38,732 nt of DNA from CAYOLL01 sp964404765 [NCBI: uncultured Gemmatimonadota bacterium] (GCA_964404765.1 CAYOLL010000048.1:1-38732); one strand, 5' to 3'; shown: positions 1 to 9,808, numbered from the stretch's first letter. The notes: generated by a model from the sequence alone, not told the origin. Numbers and translations: made by a program.

Positions 1-94
1 GGGGCTAATTCGGATGTGGTTCGCTTTCTACAAACAGGCCGCCCTTACAGGGCTTAAGAACAGGTCAATCGTTCAAATGCGGAAGTTATTTAAT
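1..94. mobile_element. Right-end part of a 235-bp MITE-like element
   Basis: Positions 1-94 align with 28870-28964, about a dozen differences apart, and end in the same 20-base terminal sequence (here 75-94, reading aaatgcggaagttatttaat). The full copy at 28730-28964 has this sequence as a perfect terminal inverted repeat, so this is the right part of a second copy cut by the window edge. It ends 9 bases from the moaB stop codon. It has no coding capacity, so any movement would need a transposase supplied from elsewhere. Confidence 0.75.
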
Positions 95-103
95 ACACAA
101 TAC

Positions 104-625
104 TTAGCGCACGACCTCCCAAGCCAGGTGCGCTAATTCCGGAGCAATTATTTTTTCCCAGGCTAACTGCACGGCTTTGCTTGATCCGGGTGTGCAAATA
201 ATAACTTTATTACGATAAACACCGGCAGTCGCGCGTGATAAAATTGCCGCAGCGCCAACCTGTTCATAGCTTAGCATACGGAAAATTTCGCCAAAACCCG
301 GCAAGGTTTTTTCTAATTTTCGGGCAATAACATCAATAGTCGTATCGCGTGCGGCAATGCCTGTGCCGCCGTTAAAGATAACAACCCGTGCCGCGCTTGC
401 CGCCAGCGTATCCAAAGTGGCGGCGACTTGATCAGGCTCATCCTTAATAATAAGATAGTCGACAACGATATGACCCGCCCCTGTAATCTGTTCCCGCAGG
501 TATTGGCCGTTTGTGTCTGTTTCCGGGGTGCGCGTATCGCTCACGGTCACTAAGCCAATATTTATCGGTCCTTGTTGCGCGGCTATTTGTTTATGCTGCG
601 CGGTTGAGGCTGACATGTCGGGCAT
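104..625 (-). CDS. moaB: MoaB/Mog-type molybdenum cofactor biosynthesis protein
   Basis: A 173-residue protein of the MoaB/MogA fold, which binds molybdopterin and in many bacteria adenylylates it during molybdenum or tungsten cofactor synthesis in the cytoplasm. The sequence shows the family start ([10 protein letters not shown] at 23-32), the GGTG loop at 86-89 followed by ARD at 92-94, and a C-terminal TPGSSKA segment at 145-151 that matches the family PG-S loop. The length is usual for MoaB. I chose the ATG at 625 because an AAGGAGT ribosome-binding site lies 9 bases upstream; an in-frame ATG at 682 would add 19 residues unlike the family. No other cofactor gene is adjacent. It diverges from the TonB receptor gene at 955. 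MoaB and MogA cannot be separated safely by eye. Confidence 0.88.
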   Translation of the reverse strand: MPDMSASTAQHKQIAAQQGPINIGLVTVSDTRTPETDTNGQYLREQITGAGHIVVDYLIIKDEPDQVAATLDTLAASAARVVIFNGGTGIAARDTTIDVIARKLEKTLPGFGEIFRMLSYEQVGAAAILSRATAGVYRNKVIICTPGSSKAVQLAWEKIIAPELAHLAWEVVR

Positions 626-954
626 TTTTCCGGACTCCTTTTTTAAATTTACCACGTTTATAAAAAACATTGGCACGTGCATCCGACGCTTGCGCTGTCA
701 ATTTAGGTCAAAGCAATGTTAAAGTGCAAGAAAATTGCGCAAATCGGAAAAGTTTGTCTTTTGAACAGCCCAGATCGATGATTGAATATTGAATTGCCAT
801 CATTAACTGTAAAATCATATTTCGGAAGCTTTTTTAATGAACTCTTAAACCAATCTAAACATTTCTCTAACATAGCCGCCCTAACTTTTAGCCGTGCATT
901 TGGAAATGTTACTTCGGTTTTGCTTTTACGATCTTCCTAAAAGGAGAAAAACCT
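626..954. other. Divergent intergenic region, moaB / TonB receptor
   Basis: This 329-base AT-rich spacer between divergent genes must hold promoters for both. I see no convincing sigma-70 -35/-10 pair. The only ordered signal is the 11-base-spaced repeat at 844-887, and a clear AAAGGAG ribosome-binding site lies before the ATG at 955. No small ORF with a ribosome-binding site is visible. Confidence 0.5.
844..887 (+). promoter_or_regulatory. Pho-box-like 11-bp repeat array upstream of TonB receptor
   Basis: Read in 11-base steps from 844, the sequence gives CTTAAAC, CTAAACA, TCTAACA and CGCCCTA, each followed by a 4-base spacer. PhoB-family operators consist of 7-base half-sites plus 4-base spacers at this period. 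The same layout, with the same C-starting, AAC-rich half-sites, is found at 10504-10547 before pstS. The half-sites are degenerate, so this is a candidate operator only. Confidence 0.35.
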
Positions 955-3759
955 ATGAAAGATAAACAAACACGGCGGCGTAATCAAAACATGGCTTTAA
1001 TATGGCGTTTGCTCGTCGCCTTAACTGTAATTTCCGTTATCGGCACGGCAAGCGCTCAACAAAACGACGGTCTAATTGTCGGCAGAATCGTCGATCAATC
1101 CAATAACGAGCCGCTTGTCGGGGCAAGCGTTTCAGTTGTCGGGATCAATTTTGGCGCGGTGTCCGATCTGGACGGTAATTACAGGATTAAAAATCTGTCC
1201 CCACGAAAGTATAGCCTGCGGTTTTCCTATATTTCCTACAAGACAATCACCGTTGACGAAGTAATGGCGGAGGCCGGAAAGGAAACCAAAATCAACATTG
1301 CGCTGCCGCCGGCAACCGTTTCGTTAAATGAAGTCGTTGTGACGGCCCAAATGCTTAAAACCAGCGAGCACTCGGTCCTGAATATTCAAAAAAATGCCGC
1401 CAATATTGTTGACGGCGTCAGCGCGGAGTTGATCGGCAAAAGTAACAGTTCGGAGGGTACCGATGTTTTGCGAAAAATGACCGGCGTGACCATCTCCGAC
1501 GGAAAATATGCTTATATCCGGGGTGTCGGCGACCGCTATAATAACACGCTGCTAAACGGCTCGTCACTGCCAAGCACCGACCCGGAGAAAAAAAGCTTTT
1601 CGTATGATCTGGTGCCGGCCAATTTGATTGAAAATATGTTGACCTCAAAATCGGCTACCCCGGACAAACCGGCTGATTTTTCGGGCGGTCTAATTGAAAT
1701 AAAAACGATTGAGTTTCCCGCCAATTTTATTTTTTCTTTCTCTTCGTCATCCGCTTACAATTCGCAAACCACTTTTAAGAATTATATGACCTACAACGGC
1801 GGCGGGAGTGACTGGCTGGGAACGGATGACGGCACAAGAGCAATGCCTTCTTTAATTGGTTCCCAAAAAGTCGGCAAAGGAAATTATACTGCGGATGAGC
1901 TCAAACAAATCGGCCTGCAATTTAAAAATAATTGGCAGACCAAAAATACAACCGCGCCGTTGAAAGAGAATTTTAAAATAAGTTTAGGCAGCTCGTACCC
2001 TTTGGGTGAGCGTAACACGCTGGGTTTTATTGCTTCGCTGAATCATGCCAATAATGATGAAACCACCGCGATTCAGCAAAGCTACTTTACCTTTGAAGGC
2101 CCAAAGTATCAGTATAAAGGTTCCAACTATGCCAACAAGGTCTCCTGGAGCGGCATGTTGAACATGAGCATGAAGTTCGGTTCGGATCATAAACTGAGTT
2201 TGAAAAATATGTATAACCGGAATGCCGATAACGAAGTCACCGTTTATGAAGGCCCTTATTATTACAACCCTGATTATCGAAAAATCACGGCGTTCCGCTA
2301 CACTTCCAGGTCGTTAACCTCTTCCCAACTGATTGGCGAGCATCATTTTAACGTCTTCAAAGGAGTTGGACTCAACTGGAACATGAATCACAGCAACTCG
2401 AAACGGGATGAACCGGACGCCCGACGATATGTTTACGCCAAGGATTTATTGGAGCCTTCGGCTGATTTTCGCTTTCTGCTCGATCAGTCCATTTCCACCC
2501 GATTTTTCGGCGAGCTTGACGATACCAACCGGGGCGCCAGTTTCGATGTATCGGCCAAATTGTTTACAAATCCGGCGCTGCCGACTCTTAAATTCGGCTT
2601 CTTCTACGATAAAAAAGACCGTCAATTTGACGCCAGAATATTCGGCTTCCGCAACCTGCCCGGCGGCAATTTTATGGCCGAAGAAAATCTCATGCTGGAG
2701 TCGGTTGACAAGATTTTTGCCCCGGAGAATTTTGGGAATAACTTCATCGAGGTGATCGAAATAACCAAACCGGCCGACAGCTATACGTCCGACCAAAATG
2801 TTTCCGCGGCCTATACCATGACCGGCTTTGAGTTGTTCTCAAAATTAAAGATCATCACCGGTTTGCGCTTCGAGAAGTCGCAGCAGAACTTGAACTCGTT
2901 TTCGATTACCAATGCGCCGGTCACGATTCAATCCACTTATAACGATTGGCTGCCGAGCCTGAATTTAACCTATGTGCTTTCGGATAAAATCAATCTGCGG
3001 GCGGCCTATGCCAAAACATTGGCCCGGCCTGAATTCCGGGAGTTAGCGCCGTATACATATTTCGACTTTATCACCAACGAGTTGGTGCAGGGAAATGTGA
3101 ACCTGAAAAGAAGCCGCATTACCAATTACGATTTAAGATTTGAGTTCTATCCGTCCAGCTTAGACTTGTTGGCGCTGAGCGGTTTTTACAAAGAATTCGC
3201 CGATCCGATCGAGCAGGTTTTAATCGCCTCGTCCGGTTTTGAGCCGATTCGATCCTATGAAAATGCCAAAAAAGGGATCAATTACGGCCTGGAAATTGAG
3301 CTGAAAAAGAAGCTTGGTTTTATCGCGCCGATCCTCAACAGCTTCGCTGCGGTCGGAAATGTGAGCCTGATTCATTCCGAAATCACGCTCAAAAATGACA
3401 ACGGTTTTCAGGTTGCAAAAAGGCCGCTGCAAGGGCAGGCGGATTATATCTACAATTTGGGGCTCTACTATACCGATCCGAACGGTATTTTCTCAGGCTC
3501 CGTGATTTATAACCGCGTGGGCGAGACGATTCACCGGGTCGGGTTCGCCAACCTGGGCGATATCATCGAACTGCCAAGAGATCAAGTAGATATGTCTGTT
3601 TCGGCAAAATTTTCTAAACAGGTGACCTTTAAATTTTCCACAAAAGACCTTTTAAATCAGGATGAGAAATTCGTCCAGAGAACTTTGGAAGGTGATAAAA
3701 CGAGTGAGCTGCGAAGGACCGGCTGGACATTTTCGGCGGGATTGACCTATAACATGTAA
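955..3759 (+). CDS. TonB-dependent receptor with carboxypeptidase-regulatory-like domain
   Basis: A 934-residue outer-membrane receptor that would import a ligand across the outer membrane using TonB energy. A signal peptide ends near residue 35 (TASAQQ). Residues about 40-125 form a carboxypeptidase-D regulatory-like beta-sandwich (GRIVDQSNNEPLVGASV). A plug domain follows at about 150-250 (TDVLRKMTGVTISDG; YIRGVGDRYNNTLLNG), and the rest is a 22-strand-type barrel. An AAAGGAG site lies 9 bases before the ATG. The next gene, 114 bases on, codes for a secreted protein with a sorting domain, so the two may act together at the cell surface. The ligand cannot be read from the sequence. The Pho-box-like repeat upstream and the pst genes 7 kb away make a phosphate-linked substrate possible (inference). 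Confidence 0.9.
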   Translation: MKDKQTRRRNQNMALIWRLLVALTVISVIGTASAQQNDGLIVGRIVDQSNNEPLVGASVSVVGINFGAVSDLDGNYRIKNLSPRKYSLRFSYISYKTITVDEVMAEAGKETKINIALPPATVSLNEVVVTAQMLKTSEHSVLNIQKNAANIVDGVSAELIGKSNSSEGTDVLRKMTGVTISDGKYAYIRGVGDRYNNTLLNGSSLPSTDPEKKSFSYDLVPANLIENMLTSKSATPDKPADFSGGLIEIKTIEFPANFIFSFSSSSAYNSQTTFKNYMTYNGGGSDWLGTDDGTRAMPSLIGSQKVGKGNYTADELKQIGLQFKNNWQTKNTTAPLKENFKISLGSSYPLGERNTLGFIASLNHANNDETTAIQQSYFTFEGPKYQYKGSNYANKVSWSGMLNMSMKFGSDHKLSLKNMYNRNADNEVTVYEGPYYYNPDYRKITAFRYTSRSLTSSQLIGEHHFNVFKGVGLNWNMNHSNSKRDEPDARRYVYAKDLLEPSADFRFLLDQSISTRFFGELDDTNRGASFDVSAKLFTNPALPTLKFGFFYDKKDRQFDARIFGFRNLPGGNFMAEENLMLESVDKIFAPENFGNNFIEVIEITKPADSYTSDQNVSAAYTMTGFELFSKLKIITGLRFEKSQQNLNSFSITNAPVTIQSTYNDWLPSLNLTYVLSDKINLRAAYAKTLARPEFRELAPYTYFDFITNELVQGNVNLKRSRITNYDLRFEFYPSSLDLLALSGFYKEFADPIEQVLIASSGFEPIRSYENAKKGINYGLEIELKKKLGFIAPILNSFAAVGNVSLIHSEITLKNDNGFQVAKRPLQGQADYIYNLGLYYTDPNGIFSGSVIYNRVGETIHRVGFANLGDIIELPRDQVDMSVSAKFSKQVTFKFSTKDLLNQDEKFVQRTLEGDKTSELRRTGWTFSAGLTYNM

Positions 3760-3873
3760 CTTAGGCAAGGCACTAAACTTGGAAAGGAGCTTCGTGCCTC
3801 CAATTGACGACGGAATCAATTTAAACAAGTGTTGTATCGGGTTTTCATCAAAATAAATTTTGGGAGGTTCATC

Positions 3874-6711
3874 ATGAAAAAGCGATTTCTATCCGTACTT
3901 GCGATATTCTTTATTGCCGCCAATTTAAGCGCACAGGAAGTTGTCTTACAAGGCGATATTACTGCCAACCGAACGTTATCGGCGGATTCGACTTATTTAT
4001 TGCGCGGTTTTGTCAAAGTCAAATCCGGGGCGACGTTAACGATTCCGGCGGGCACGACGCTATATGGCGAATTTAACACGCAAGGCTCGCTGATTGTTCA
4101 ACCCGGCGGCAAAATCATGGCTCAGGGCACGGTCGGCAAGCCGATTACTTTTACCAGTCAATACGACAAGTTTGGTTCGACACAAGCTCCGCAGCGCGGC
4201 GATTGGGGCGGGATCATACTTCTGGGCAATGCGCCGATTAATGTGGCCGGCGGCACGGCCAGTATCGAAGGGCCTGGCGATACTTACGGCGGCACGAATG
4301 CGGACGATAACAGCGGTGTGCTTAGCTACGTTCGCATCAATTATGCCGGAATTGCTTTTTCGCCTAATAATGAAATCAACGGCTTGACTTTTGGCGGCGT
4401 GGGCCGGGGCACGCAAGTGGATCATATTCAAGTCAGCTATGCCAATGACGATTCATACGAATGGTTTGGCGGCACGGTCAATTGCAAATATTTAATCGCC
4501 TATCGCGGTTTGGACGATGATTTTGACACGGACTTCGGTTTTCAAGGCAAGCTGCAATTTTTGCTGGGTGTGCGCGATCCGCAAGTGGCCGATGTTTCCG
4601 GCTCCAACGGTTTTGAATCGGATAACGACGGCACGGGCTCGGTCAATACGCCGCGGACTTCGCCGGAATGGTGGAATGTTACTTTAATCGGCCCGCTGGC
4701 TACCAAGACCACGACGATCAATGCCAACTACCGCCGCGGGATGCACTTGCGCCGGTCATCACAGAACAAAATCAACAACGCGCTGGTGATGGGCTGGTCC
4801 ACCGGTCTTCTGATTGATGGCGGGAACACTGTCGCCGACGCCAAAGCCGGGACGATGTATCTCAAAAACAGCATTATTGCCGGGATGACGGCCAATTTTG
4901 CCTCAACGGATACGGCTTTTCAATCGACAATGAGCGCTTGGTTCGCCAATCAAAACGGACGTGTTTACGCGGAAAACAGCGATGTAAAATTGGCCGCAGC
5001 CTATAGTACGGTCAATTTCAATCCCATGCCGGTTCCGGGCTCGCCCGCGCTGACCGGTGGCTTAACCCCGCCGAATGACGGTTTCTTTGACGCAACCGCC
5101 AACTTTGTGGGCGCATTTGGAACCGTCGATTGGACGGCCGGCTGGAGTACTTTTAGCCTGCCTGTTCAGGGCAGCGCTGTCTTACAAGGCGATATTACTG
5201 CCAACCGAACGTTGTCAGCGGATTCGACCTATTTGCTGCGCGGTTTTGTCAAAGTCAAATCCGGAGCGACGTTAACGATTCCGGCGGGCACGACGCTATA
5301 TGGCGAATTTAACACGCAAGGCTCGCTGATTGTTCAACCCGGCGGCAAAATCATGGCTCAGGGCACGGTCGGCAAGCCGATTACTTTTACCAGTCAATAC
5401 GACAAGTTTGGTTCGACACAAGCTCCGCAGCGCGGCGATTGGGGCGGGATCATACTTCTGGGCAATGCGCCGATTAATGTGGCCGGCGGCACGGCCAGTA
5501 TCGAAGGGCCTGGCGATACTTACGGCGGCACGAATGCGGACGATAACAGCGGTGTGCTTAGCTACGTTCGCATCAATTATGCCGGAATTGCTTTTTCGCC
5601 TAATAATGAAATCAACGGCTTGACTTTTGGCGGCGTGGGCCGGGGCACGCAAGTGGATCATATTCAAGTCAGCTATGCCAATGACGATTCATACGAATGG
5701 TTTGGCGGCACGGTCAATTGCAAATATTTAATCGCCTATCGCGGTTTGGACGATGATTTTGACACGGACTTCGGTTTTCAAGGCAAGCTGCAATTTTTGC
5801 TGGGTGTGCGCGATCCGCAAGTGGCCGATGTTTCCGGCTCCAACGGTTTTGAATCGGATAACGACGGCACGGGCTCGGTCAATACGCCGCGGACTTCGCC
5901 GGAATGGTGGAATGTTACTTTAATCGGCCCGCTGGCTACCAAGACCACGACGATCAATGCCAACTACCGCCGCGGGATGCACTTGCGCCGGTCATCACAG
6001 AACAAAATCAACAACGCGCTGGTGATGGGCTGGTCCACCGGTCTTCTGATTGATGGCGGGAACACTGTCGCCGACGCCAAAGCCGGGACGATGTATCTCA
6101 AAAACAGCATTATTGCCGGGATGACGGCCAATTTTGCCTCAACGGATACGGCTTTTCAATCGACAATGAGCGCTTGGTTCGCCAATCAAAACGGACGTGT
6201 TTACGCGGAAAACAGCGATGTAAAATTGGCCGCAGCCTATAGTACGGTCAATTTCAATCCCATGCCGGTTCCGGGCTCGCCCGCGCTGACCGGTGGCTTA
6301 ACCCCGCCGAATGACGGTTTCTTTGACGCAACCGCCAACTTTGTGGGCGCATTTGGAACCGTCGATTGGACGGCCGGCTGGAGTAATTTTAATTTCCAAA
6401 CGCCGACCGCTGTTGAAGATGAGCCGGCGGAAACGGATGGCGCAACGGGCTTGTTGACGCTTTATCAAAACTACCCGAATCCGTTTAATCCGACTACGAA
6501 CATTCGCTTTGCCCTGCCTGCCGCGGGTCGGGTGAATTTATCCGTCTACAACGCCGCCGGGCAGCGCATAACTACGCTGGTGGACGATCATCAACCGGCT
6601 GGCGCATACGAAGTGCGTTGGCAAGCGGAAAGCGTACCGAGCGGGCTGTATTTCTACAGTCTTGATGTCGATGGACGCAAAATCACCAAACGAATGGCGC
6701 TGTTGAAGTAA
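3874..6711 (+). CDS. Secreted protein with duplicated 412-residue module and C-terminal sorting domain
   Basis: A 945-residue secreted protein. A signal peptide ([17 protein letters not shown]) is followed by two copies of one module (residues about 24-425 and 436-837) identical at protein level. Each module opens with a segment rich in TIPAGT and GGKI turns, which looks like right-handed beta-helix, then a longer domain with [12 protein letters not shown] and [10 protein letters not shown] acidic stretches that could bind calcium. The last ~95 residues (YPNPFNPTT, then GLYFYSL) form the FlgD-Ig/Por-type C-terminal domain used for secretion and surface anchoring in FCB bacteria. The ATG at 3874 follows a GGGAGG site and begins the signal peptide; an ATG at 3829 in frame lacks one. 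The gene probably forms an operon with the upstream receptor. Its activity is unknown. Confidence 0.85.
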   Translation: MKKRFLSVLAIFFIAANLSAQEVVLQGDITANRTLSADSTYLLRGFVKVKSGATLTIPAGTTLYGEFNTQGSLIVQPGGKIMAQGTVGKPITFTSQYDKFGSTQAPQRGDWGGIILLGNAPINVAGGTASIEGPGDTYGGTNADDNSGVLSYVRINYAGIAFSPNNEINGLTFGGVGRGTQVDHIQVSYANDDSYEWFGGTVNCKYLIAYRGLDDDFDTDFGFQGKLQFLLGVRDPQVADVSGSNGFESDNDGTGSVNTPRTSPEWWNVTLIGPLATKTTTINANYRRGMHLRRSSQNKINNALVMGWSTGLLIDGGNTVADAKAGTMYLKNSIIAGMTANFASTDTAFQSTMSAWFANQNGRVYAENSDVKLAAAYSTVNFNPMPVPGSPALTGGLTPPNDGFFDATANFVGAFGTVDWTAGWSTFSLPVQGSAVLQGDITANRTLSADSTYLLRGFVKVKSGATLTIPAGTTLYGEFNTQGSLIVQPGGKIMAQGTVGKPITFTSQYDKFGSTQAPQRGDWGGIILLGNAPINVAGGTASIEGPGDTYGGTNADDNSGVLSYVRINYAGIAFSPNNEINGLTFGGVGRGTQVDHIQVSYANDDSYEWFGGTVNCKYLIAYRGLDDDFDTDFGFQGKLQFLLGVRDPQVADVSGSNGFESDNDGTGSVNTPRTSPEWWNVTLIGPLATKTTTINANYRRGMHLRRSSQNKINNALVMGWSTGLLIDGGNTVADAKAGTMYLKNSIIAGMTANFASTDTAFQSTMSAWFANQNGRVYAENSDVKLAAAYSTVNFNPMPVPGSPALTGGLTPPNDGFFDATANFVGAFGTVDWTAGWSNFNFQTPTAVEDEPAETDGATGLLTLYQNYPNPFNPTTNIRFALPAAGRVNLSVYNAAGQRITTLVDDHQPAGAYEVRWQAESVPSGLYFYSLDVDGRKITKRMALLK
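3942..5149 (+). repeat. Gene-internal direct repeat, copy A (1,208 bp)
   Basis: First copy of a 1,208-base direct repeat with a period of 1,236 bases (412 codons). I see six base differences from copy B, all silent and all within the first ~85 bases (for example act/acc, tta/ttg, ggg/gga); the remaining ~1.1 kb reads as identical. Confidence 0.95.
5178..6385 (+). repeat. Gene-internal direct repeat, copy B (1,208 bp)
   Basis: Second copy of the repeat, joined to copy A by a 28-base linker coding for about nine residues (FSLPVQGSA). It ends at the same codon of the module (GWS), after which the sequences diverge: copy A runs into the linker, copy B into the sorting domain. Confidence 0.95.
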
Positions 6712-6738
6712 AGGAAAACGCTTCTATGTGAATAAACG

Positions 6739-6774
6739 AAAGGCCGCCTTCTGCAAATGAGGGCGGCCTTTTTT
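6739..6774 (+). terminator. Intrinsic terminator after the secreted-protein gene
   Basis: AAGGCCGCC (6740-6748) pairs with GGCGGCCTT (6762-6770), followed by a run of T to 6774. It lies 28 bases after the stop codon and would end the TonB receptor/secreted protein transcript. Confidence 0.85.
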
Positions 6775-6830
6775 ACGTTCGTAAGAAGTAGAACCGTTTT
6801 TTTTTATTTTTTATCGGACGGTTGCATGTT

Positions 6831-6886
6831 CTAACAATTTTCAAGCTTTACAAAAACATGCCATTAACATCCGGTTTTTATATTAT
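6831..6886 (+). promoter_or_regulatory. Pho-box-like repeats and -10 box before the HPr gene
   Basis: In 11-base steps from 6831 the sequence gives CTAACAA, CAAGCTT, AAAACAT and TTAACAT with 4-base spacers; the second unit is weak. A good -10 box (TATTAT, 6881-6886) starts 11 bases after the end of the last 7-base unit, as in PhoB-activated promoters where the operator replaces the -35 box. No usable -35 box is seen. Candidate only. Confidence 0.4.
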
Positions 6887-6941
6887 GGTTGTAAGCATAG
6901 ACAAAGGTTACGTCACTCACCTTCATTAAGGAGATTGTGCT

Positions 6942-7208
6942 ATGAATGAGTCTTTGATGGTTCTGAATGATCTTGGTCTGCATGCCAGACCGGCAGCTTT
7001 AATTGCCAAAGCCCTATGCAAATTTGATGCTGAAGTCGAACTAACCGATCAGCACGGCCGCGCTGCCAACGGTCGCAGTATTATCGGTATCCTGGGGCTG
7101 GAAGCCTGCAAAGGGGCCATCGTCAATATTGTCGCTCGGGGCAGAGATGCAGAGACAGCCATCAAAGCCGTTATCACGCTGTTTGCCGATAAGTTTGATG
7201 AAAATTAA
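6942..7208 (+). CDS. ptsH: HPr-family phosphocarrier protein
   Basis: An 88-residue HPr protein, the small cytoplasmic phosphocarrier of the phosphotransferase system. The active-site histidine is H14 in GLHARPA, and the regulatory serine region is intact (NGRSIIGILGL, S46), the residue phosphorylated by HPr kinase where that enzyme exists. The length is normal for a stand-alone HPr. An AAGGAG site precedes the ATG by about 9 bases. No enzyme I, EII or HPr kinase gene is next to it, so it may serve a regulatory rather than a sugar-uptake role, as in many FCB bacteria with incomplete PTS sets (inference). It sits between two TonB receptor genes and has its own promoter region. HPr and NPr subtypes cannot be told apart here. 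Confidence 0.92.
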   Translation: MNESLMVLNDLGLHARPAALIAKALCKFDAEVELTDQHGRAANGRSIIGILGLEACKGAIVNIVARGRDAETAIKAVITLFADKFDEN

Positions 7209-7272
7209 AAGCGCAAACCAAAGTGCGGCCCGATCACCCTAAAAAAAACAAAGCGTGTTGCTTAAATTCTGC

Positions 7273-7301
7273 TTTACGTTCGATGCGCAATTTTGTATAA
7301 T
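7273..7301 (+). promoter_or_regulatory. Sigma-70-type promoter for the second TonB receptor
   Basis: TTTACG (7273-7278) and a perfect TATAAT (7296-7301) are separated by exactly 17 bases. The start would lie near 7308, giving a leader of about 170 bases before the ATG at 7476. The leader contains a small hairpin, TTCAGG/CCTGAA near 7341-7361; I do not recognise a riboswitch class in it. Confidence 0.7.
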
Positions 7302-7475
7302 AAATGTGCGCCCCGATCGGCAAATTCGCAGGGTGTGCCATTCAGGTGAAATTTTCCTGAAATTTAGCCGCAATATTTGTGTACGACGTAATAATGTTGC
7401 AAAGTTAAAGTTGGTGTTAGGTACAGGTATAAACACTTCTCACGGTAACGCAATAGCGTATTTTCAGGAGGTAGT

Positions 7476-9686
7476 ATGCGTCGTATCATTTTAGGTGCTT
7501 TAATATGGAGTCTGAGCATCCCGGCTGTCGGATTGGCGGCAAATGACGCTTCTCTGGAGGACTTGCTGGATGCTGTGGAGGAAATTGTTATCGTTACCGC
7601 CAGCTTAAAGGCGGAAAAGATTTCCGACGCGCCGGCCACGGTTTCCGTCGTCACGGCGGAGCAGATAAAAAAGCACGGATATCGCTCACTGCTGGATGTG
7701 CTGGAGGATCTGCCCGATTTCAAAATTGAAAAATACGCCTGGTCGGAGCATCCGCACATCATCACGTCGCGGGGTGTGCCCGGTCTGGATAAATTCGTGC
7801 TGCTGCTCGACGGCGACCGTATCTCGGCGCCGACCAACCAAACCGTCTCCCTGTTCGAAAATTACCCCGTTCATTTTGCCAAGCAGATCGAAATCGTCTA
7901 CGGCCCGGCCTCGGCCCTGTACGGCGCGGACGCATTTTCCGGCGTCATCAACATTATCTCCGCCGATGTTGAAACCAATCAATCCACCGAGTTGTCCGGG
8001 ACGTTCGGCCAGTATAACCTTTACAACGGCGCCTTTCAGTACGCCCGAAAATTGAGTTCTAATGCGGACTTGCTGGTGGGCGGGCAATACTTCTATGATG
8101 AGCAGCCCGATATGCCCGAATATTACCCGGAAGACTATGCCGGTATCGAAGATTACGACTCAGGCACGTTGGAAACCACTTTTGGCCCAATGACCCCGAC
8201 GGATAAAATCGAAGACGAGTTCCAGGCTTTGATGAAAGCTTATGCGGTTTATGTCCGGTTCAAGTCAAAAGACTTTCGGGTCTCTGTTTTTCAAAATTAT
8301 TCACATATCCCAACCGCGTTGGGCACACCGCCAAATAACGCGCTATACAACGATAATGCCTTTATGGGTATGCGTTTAACTATGGGAAGCGCCTCGTACA
8401 CCGGGACAGTTGGCGAAGTCTCCAGCACGACTACACTGGTCGGCTCACGCTTTGAACTCGATCCGAACTCGGCCTATCGTAATTTGTTTACAGGCATCAA
8501 TCGGGGTTACAAATATGCGTTTGACATGATGTGGCAGTTGAAGCAGCAACTGAGTTGGTCACCCCGCAAAGAATGGCGGATGATTGCCGGTTTAACCGCC
8601 GAAGTCTATAGCGCAATCCCGTATAGCGCCGATCTGGCTGCGCCGGTAAAAACCGATGAGGCCGCTTCCGGTAATATCTACGGCTCGGCATTTGCAGCGG
8701 ACTTTTTCAGTCTGCAGTACCATAATGTCGGCGGTTTTTTGCAGTCAACCTATGCGCCAAGCGATCGTTTCTCCATTACAGCCGGCGCACGGTATGACGT
8801 TAACTCCCGCTATGGCAAAACTTTTAATCCCCGTTTTGGTCTGGTCTGGAATCCGGCGACGACAACAACCGTAAAAGCCTTGTATGGCGCGGCTTTCCTG
8901 GCCCCGTCACCGCGGGATGCCTTTGGGCATTACGGCAGCTTTTATCCGACAGACGATGGCGGATTTGCTTCATTTTTCTGGCATTTACCGAACCCTGGCT
9001 TGGATCCGCAAAAGATTCATACCATGGAATTGAGCTTGCGTCAACGCCTGGGTCGTAATCTTTCGGCAACCTTGACCGGCTACTATTCGAAATTGACAGA
9101 CCTGATCGCCTTTGGCGCTGATGCCGATCACGACAATCTTTACGATGGCGAATATCGCGGCTGGCCGGTAGGTTATATTGAAGTGACGATTAACCAGGGC
9201 GAGCAAACCAATCTGGGTGGCTCACTCAATTTGAACTTTATCCATTCCTTTAGCAGAGAAAACGTCATAAACTTACGTGCAATAATGAGTTACGTTGATG
9301 GCGATACCGACGACCCGGTTCTTGACAAAGCTATCGAGATTGCCGAAATTTCGCCTATAATCATACGCGGACAAGCCGATTGGGACTTCAAAAAGCCGCA
9401 TCTTTCGCCGCAAGTCATTGTGGTGAGTGAACAGCGAACCCGCGCTACGCAGAACCCCGACGAAGGCGGCGATCCGGAAAAGCGTCGTCGTATCGACGGC
9501 TACGCCCTGGTTGACCTGAGCGGCCGATATAATGTAACGTCGAATCTGGCATTTTTTATGCAGGCAACCAATCTTTTGGACAAGCGTTATCGCAATTTGA
9601 CTCCCGGCGCTTTTGGCGGCATTGAGTTTGACGGTGCGCCGCAGCATCCGCGCCGGATTAGCGGCGGAGCGCAGTTTAGCTATTAA
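7476..9686 (+). CDS. TonB-dependent receptor (plug and barrel)
   Basis: A 736-residue outer-membrane receptor. The signal peptide ends near residue 22 (VGLAAND). The N-terminal segment EEIVIVTAS (about 34-42) is the TonB-box-like start typical of colicin-I/vitamin-B12-type receptors. The plug covers about 50-170 (SDAPATVSVVTAEQI; RGVPGLDKFVLLLDGDR; VYGPASALYGADAFSGVINI). The barrel ends with the conserved NLLDKRYRNLTPG segment and an aromatic last residue (FSY). It lacks the regulatory-like extra domain of the receptor at 955. An AGGAGG site lies just before the ATG, and its own promoter is at 7273. The substrate cannot be assigned: vitamin, haem or siderophore are all possible. Confidence 0.92.
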   Translation: MRRIILGALIWSLSIPAVGLAANDASLEDLLDAVEEIVIVTASLKAEKISDAPATVSVVTAEQIKKHGYRSLLDVLEDLPDFKIEKYAWSEHPHIITSRGVPGLDKFVLLLDGDRISAPTNQTVSLFENYPVHFAKQIEIVYGPASALYGADAFSGVINIISADVETNQSTELSGTFGQYNLYNGAFQYARKLSSNADLLVGGQYFYDEQPDMPEYYPEDYAGIEDYDSGTLETTFGPMTPTDKIEDEFQALMKAYAVYVRFKSKDFRVSVFQNYSHIPTALGTPPNNALYNDNAFMGMRLTMGSASYTGTVGEVSSTTTLVGSRFELDPNSAYRNLFTGINRGYKYAFDMMWQLKQQLSWSPRKEWRMIAGLTAEVYSAIPYSADLAAPVKTDEAASGNIYGSAFAADFFSLQYHNVGGFLQSTYAPSDRFSITAGARYDVNSRYGKTFNPRFGLVWNPATTTTVKALYGAAFLAPSPRDAFGHYGSFYPTDDGGFASFFWHLPNPGLDPQKIHTMELSLRQRLGRNLSATLTGYYSKLTDLIAFGADADHDNLYDGEYRGWPVGYIEVTINQGEQTNLGGSLNLNFIHSFSRENVINLRAIMSYVDGDTDDPVLDKAIEIAEISPIIIRGQADWDFKKPHLSPQVIVVSEQRTRATQNPDEGGDPEKRRRIDGYALVDLSGRYNVTSNLAFFMQATNLLDKRYRNLTPGAFGGIEFDGAPQHPRRISGGAQFSY

Positions 9687-9808
9687 GGGTTAGAAGTTGC
9701 ATTTTAAACCCTTAGGGTTTTGTTACCAAAAGCGGTGGAAATCGGCAAGCTTTGGCCATCTCCACAAAGAAAACCCTAAGGGTTTATTCTGCCAGAAATA
9801 ACCCTTAA
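9683..9808. repeat. AACCCTAAGGGTT paired-palindrome element, copy 1
   Basis: Outer inverted repeats TTAAGGGTTA (9683-9692) and TAACCCTTAA (9799-9808) enclose two inner palindromes, AAACCCTTAGGGTTT (9706-9720) and AAACCCTAAGGGTTT (9771-9785). The left end contains the TAA stop codon of the TonB receptor gene. Related arms occur at 12760-12822 and 29125-29164, so this is a dispersed family. Confidence 0.75.

Noticed and set aside
4060-5667. Identical antisense ORFs in both copies of the internal duplication
   Set aside because: They are the shadow of a well-supported secreted-protein gene and are repeated only because the DNA is repeated.
7302-7475. Riboswitch in the leader of the second TonB receptor gene (cobalamin type considered)
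   Set aside because: The ~170-base leader has one small hairpin but no B12-box-like or other known conserved core that I can recognise.
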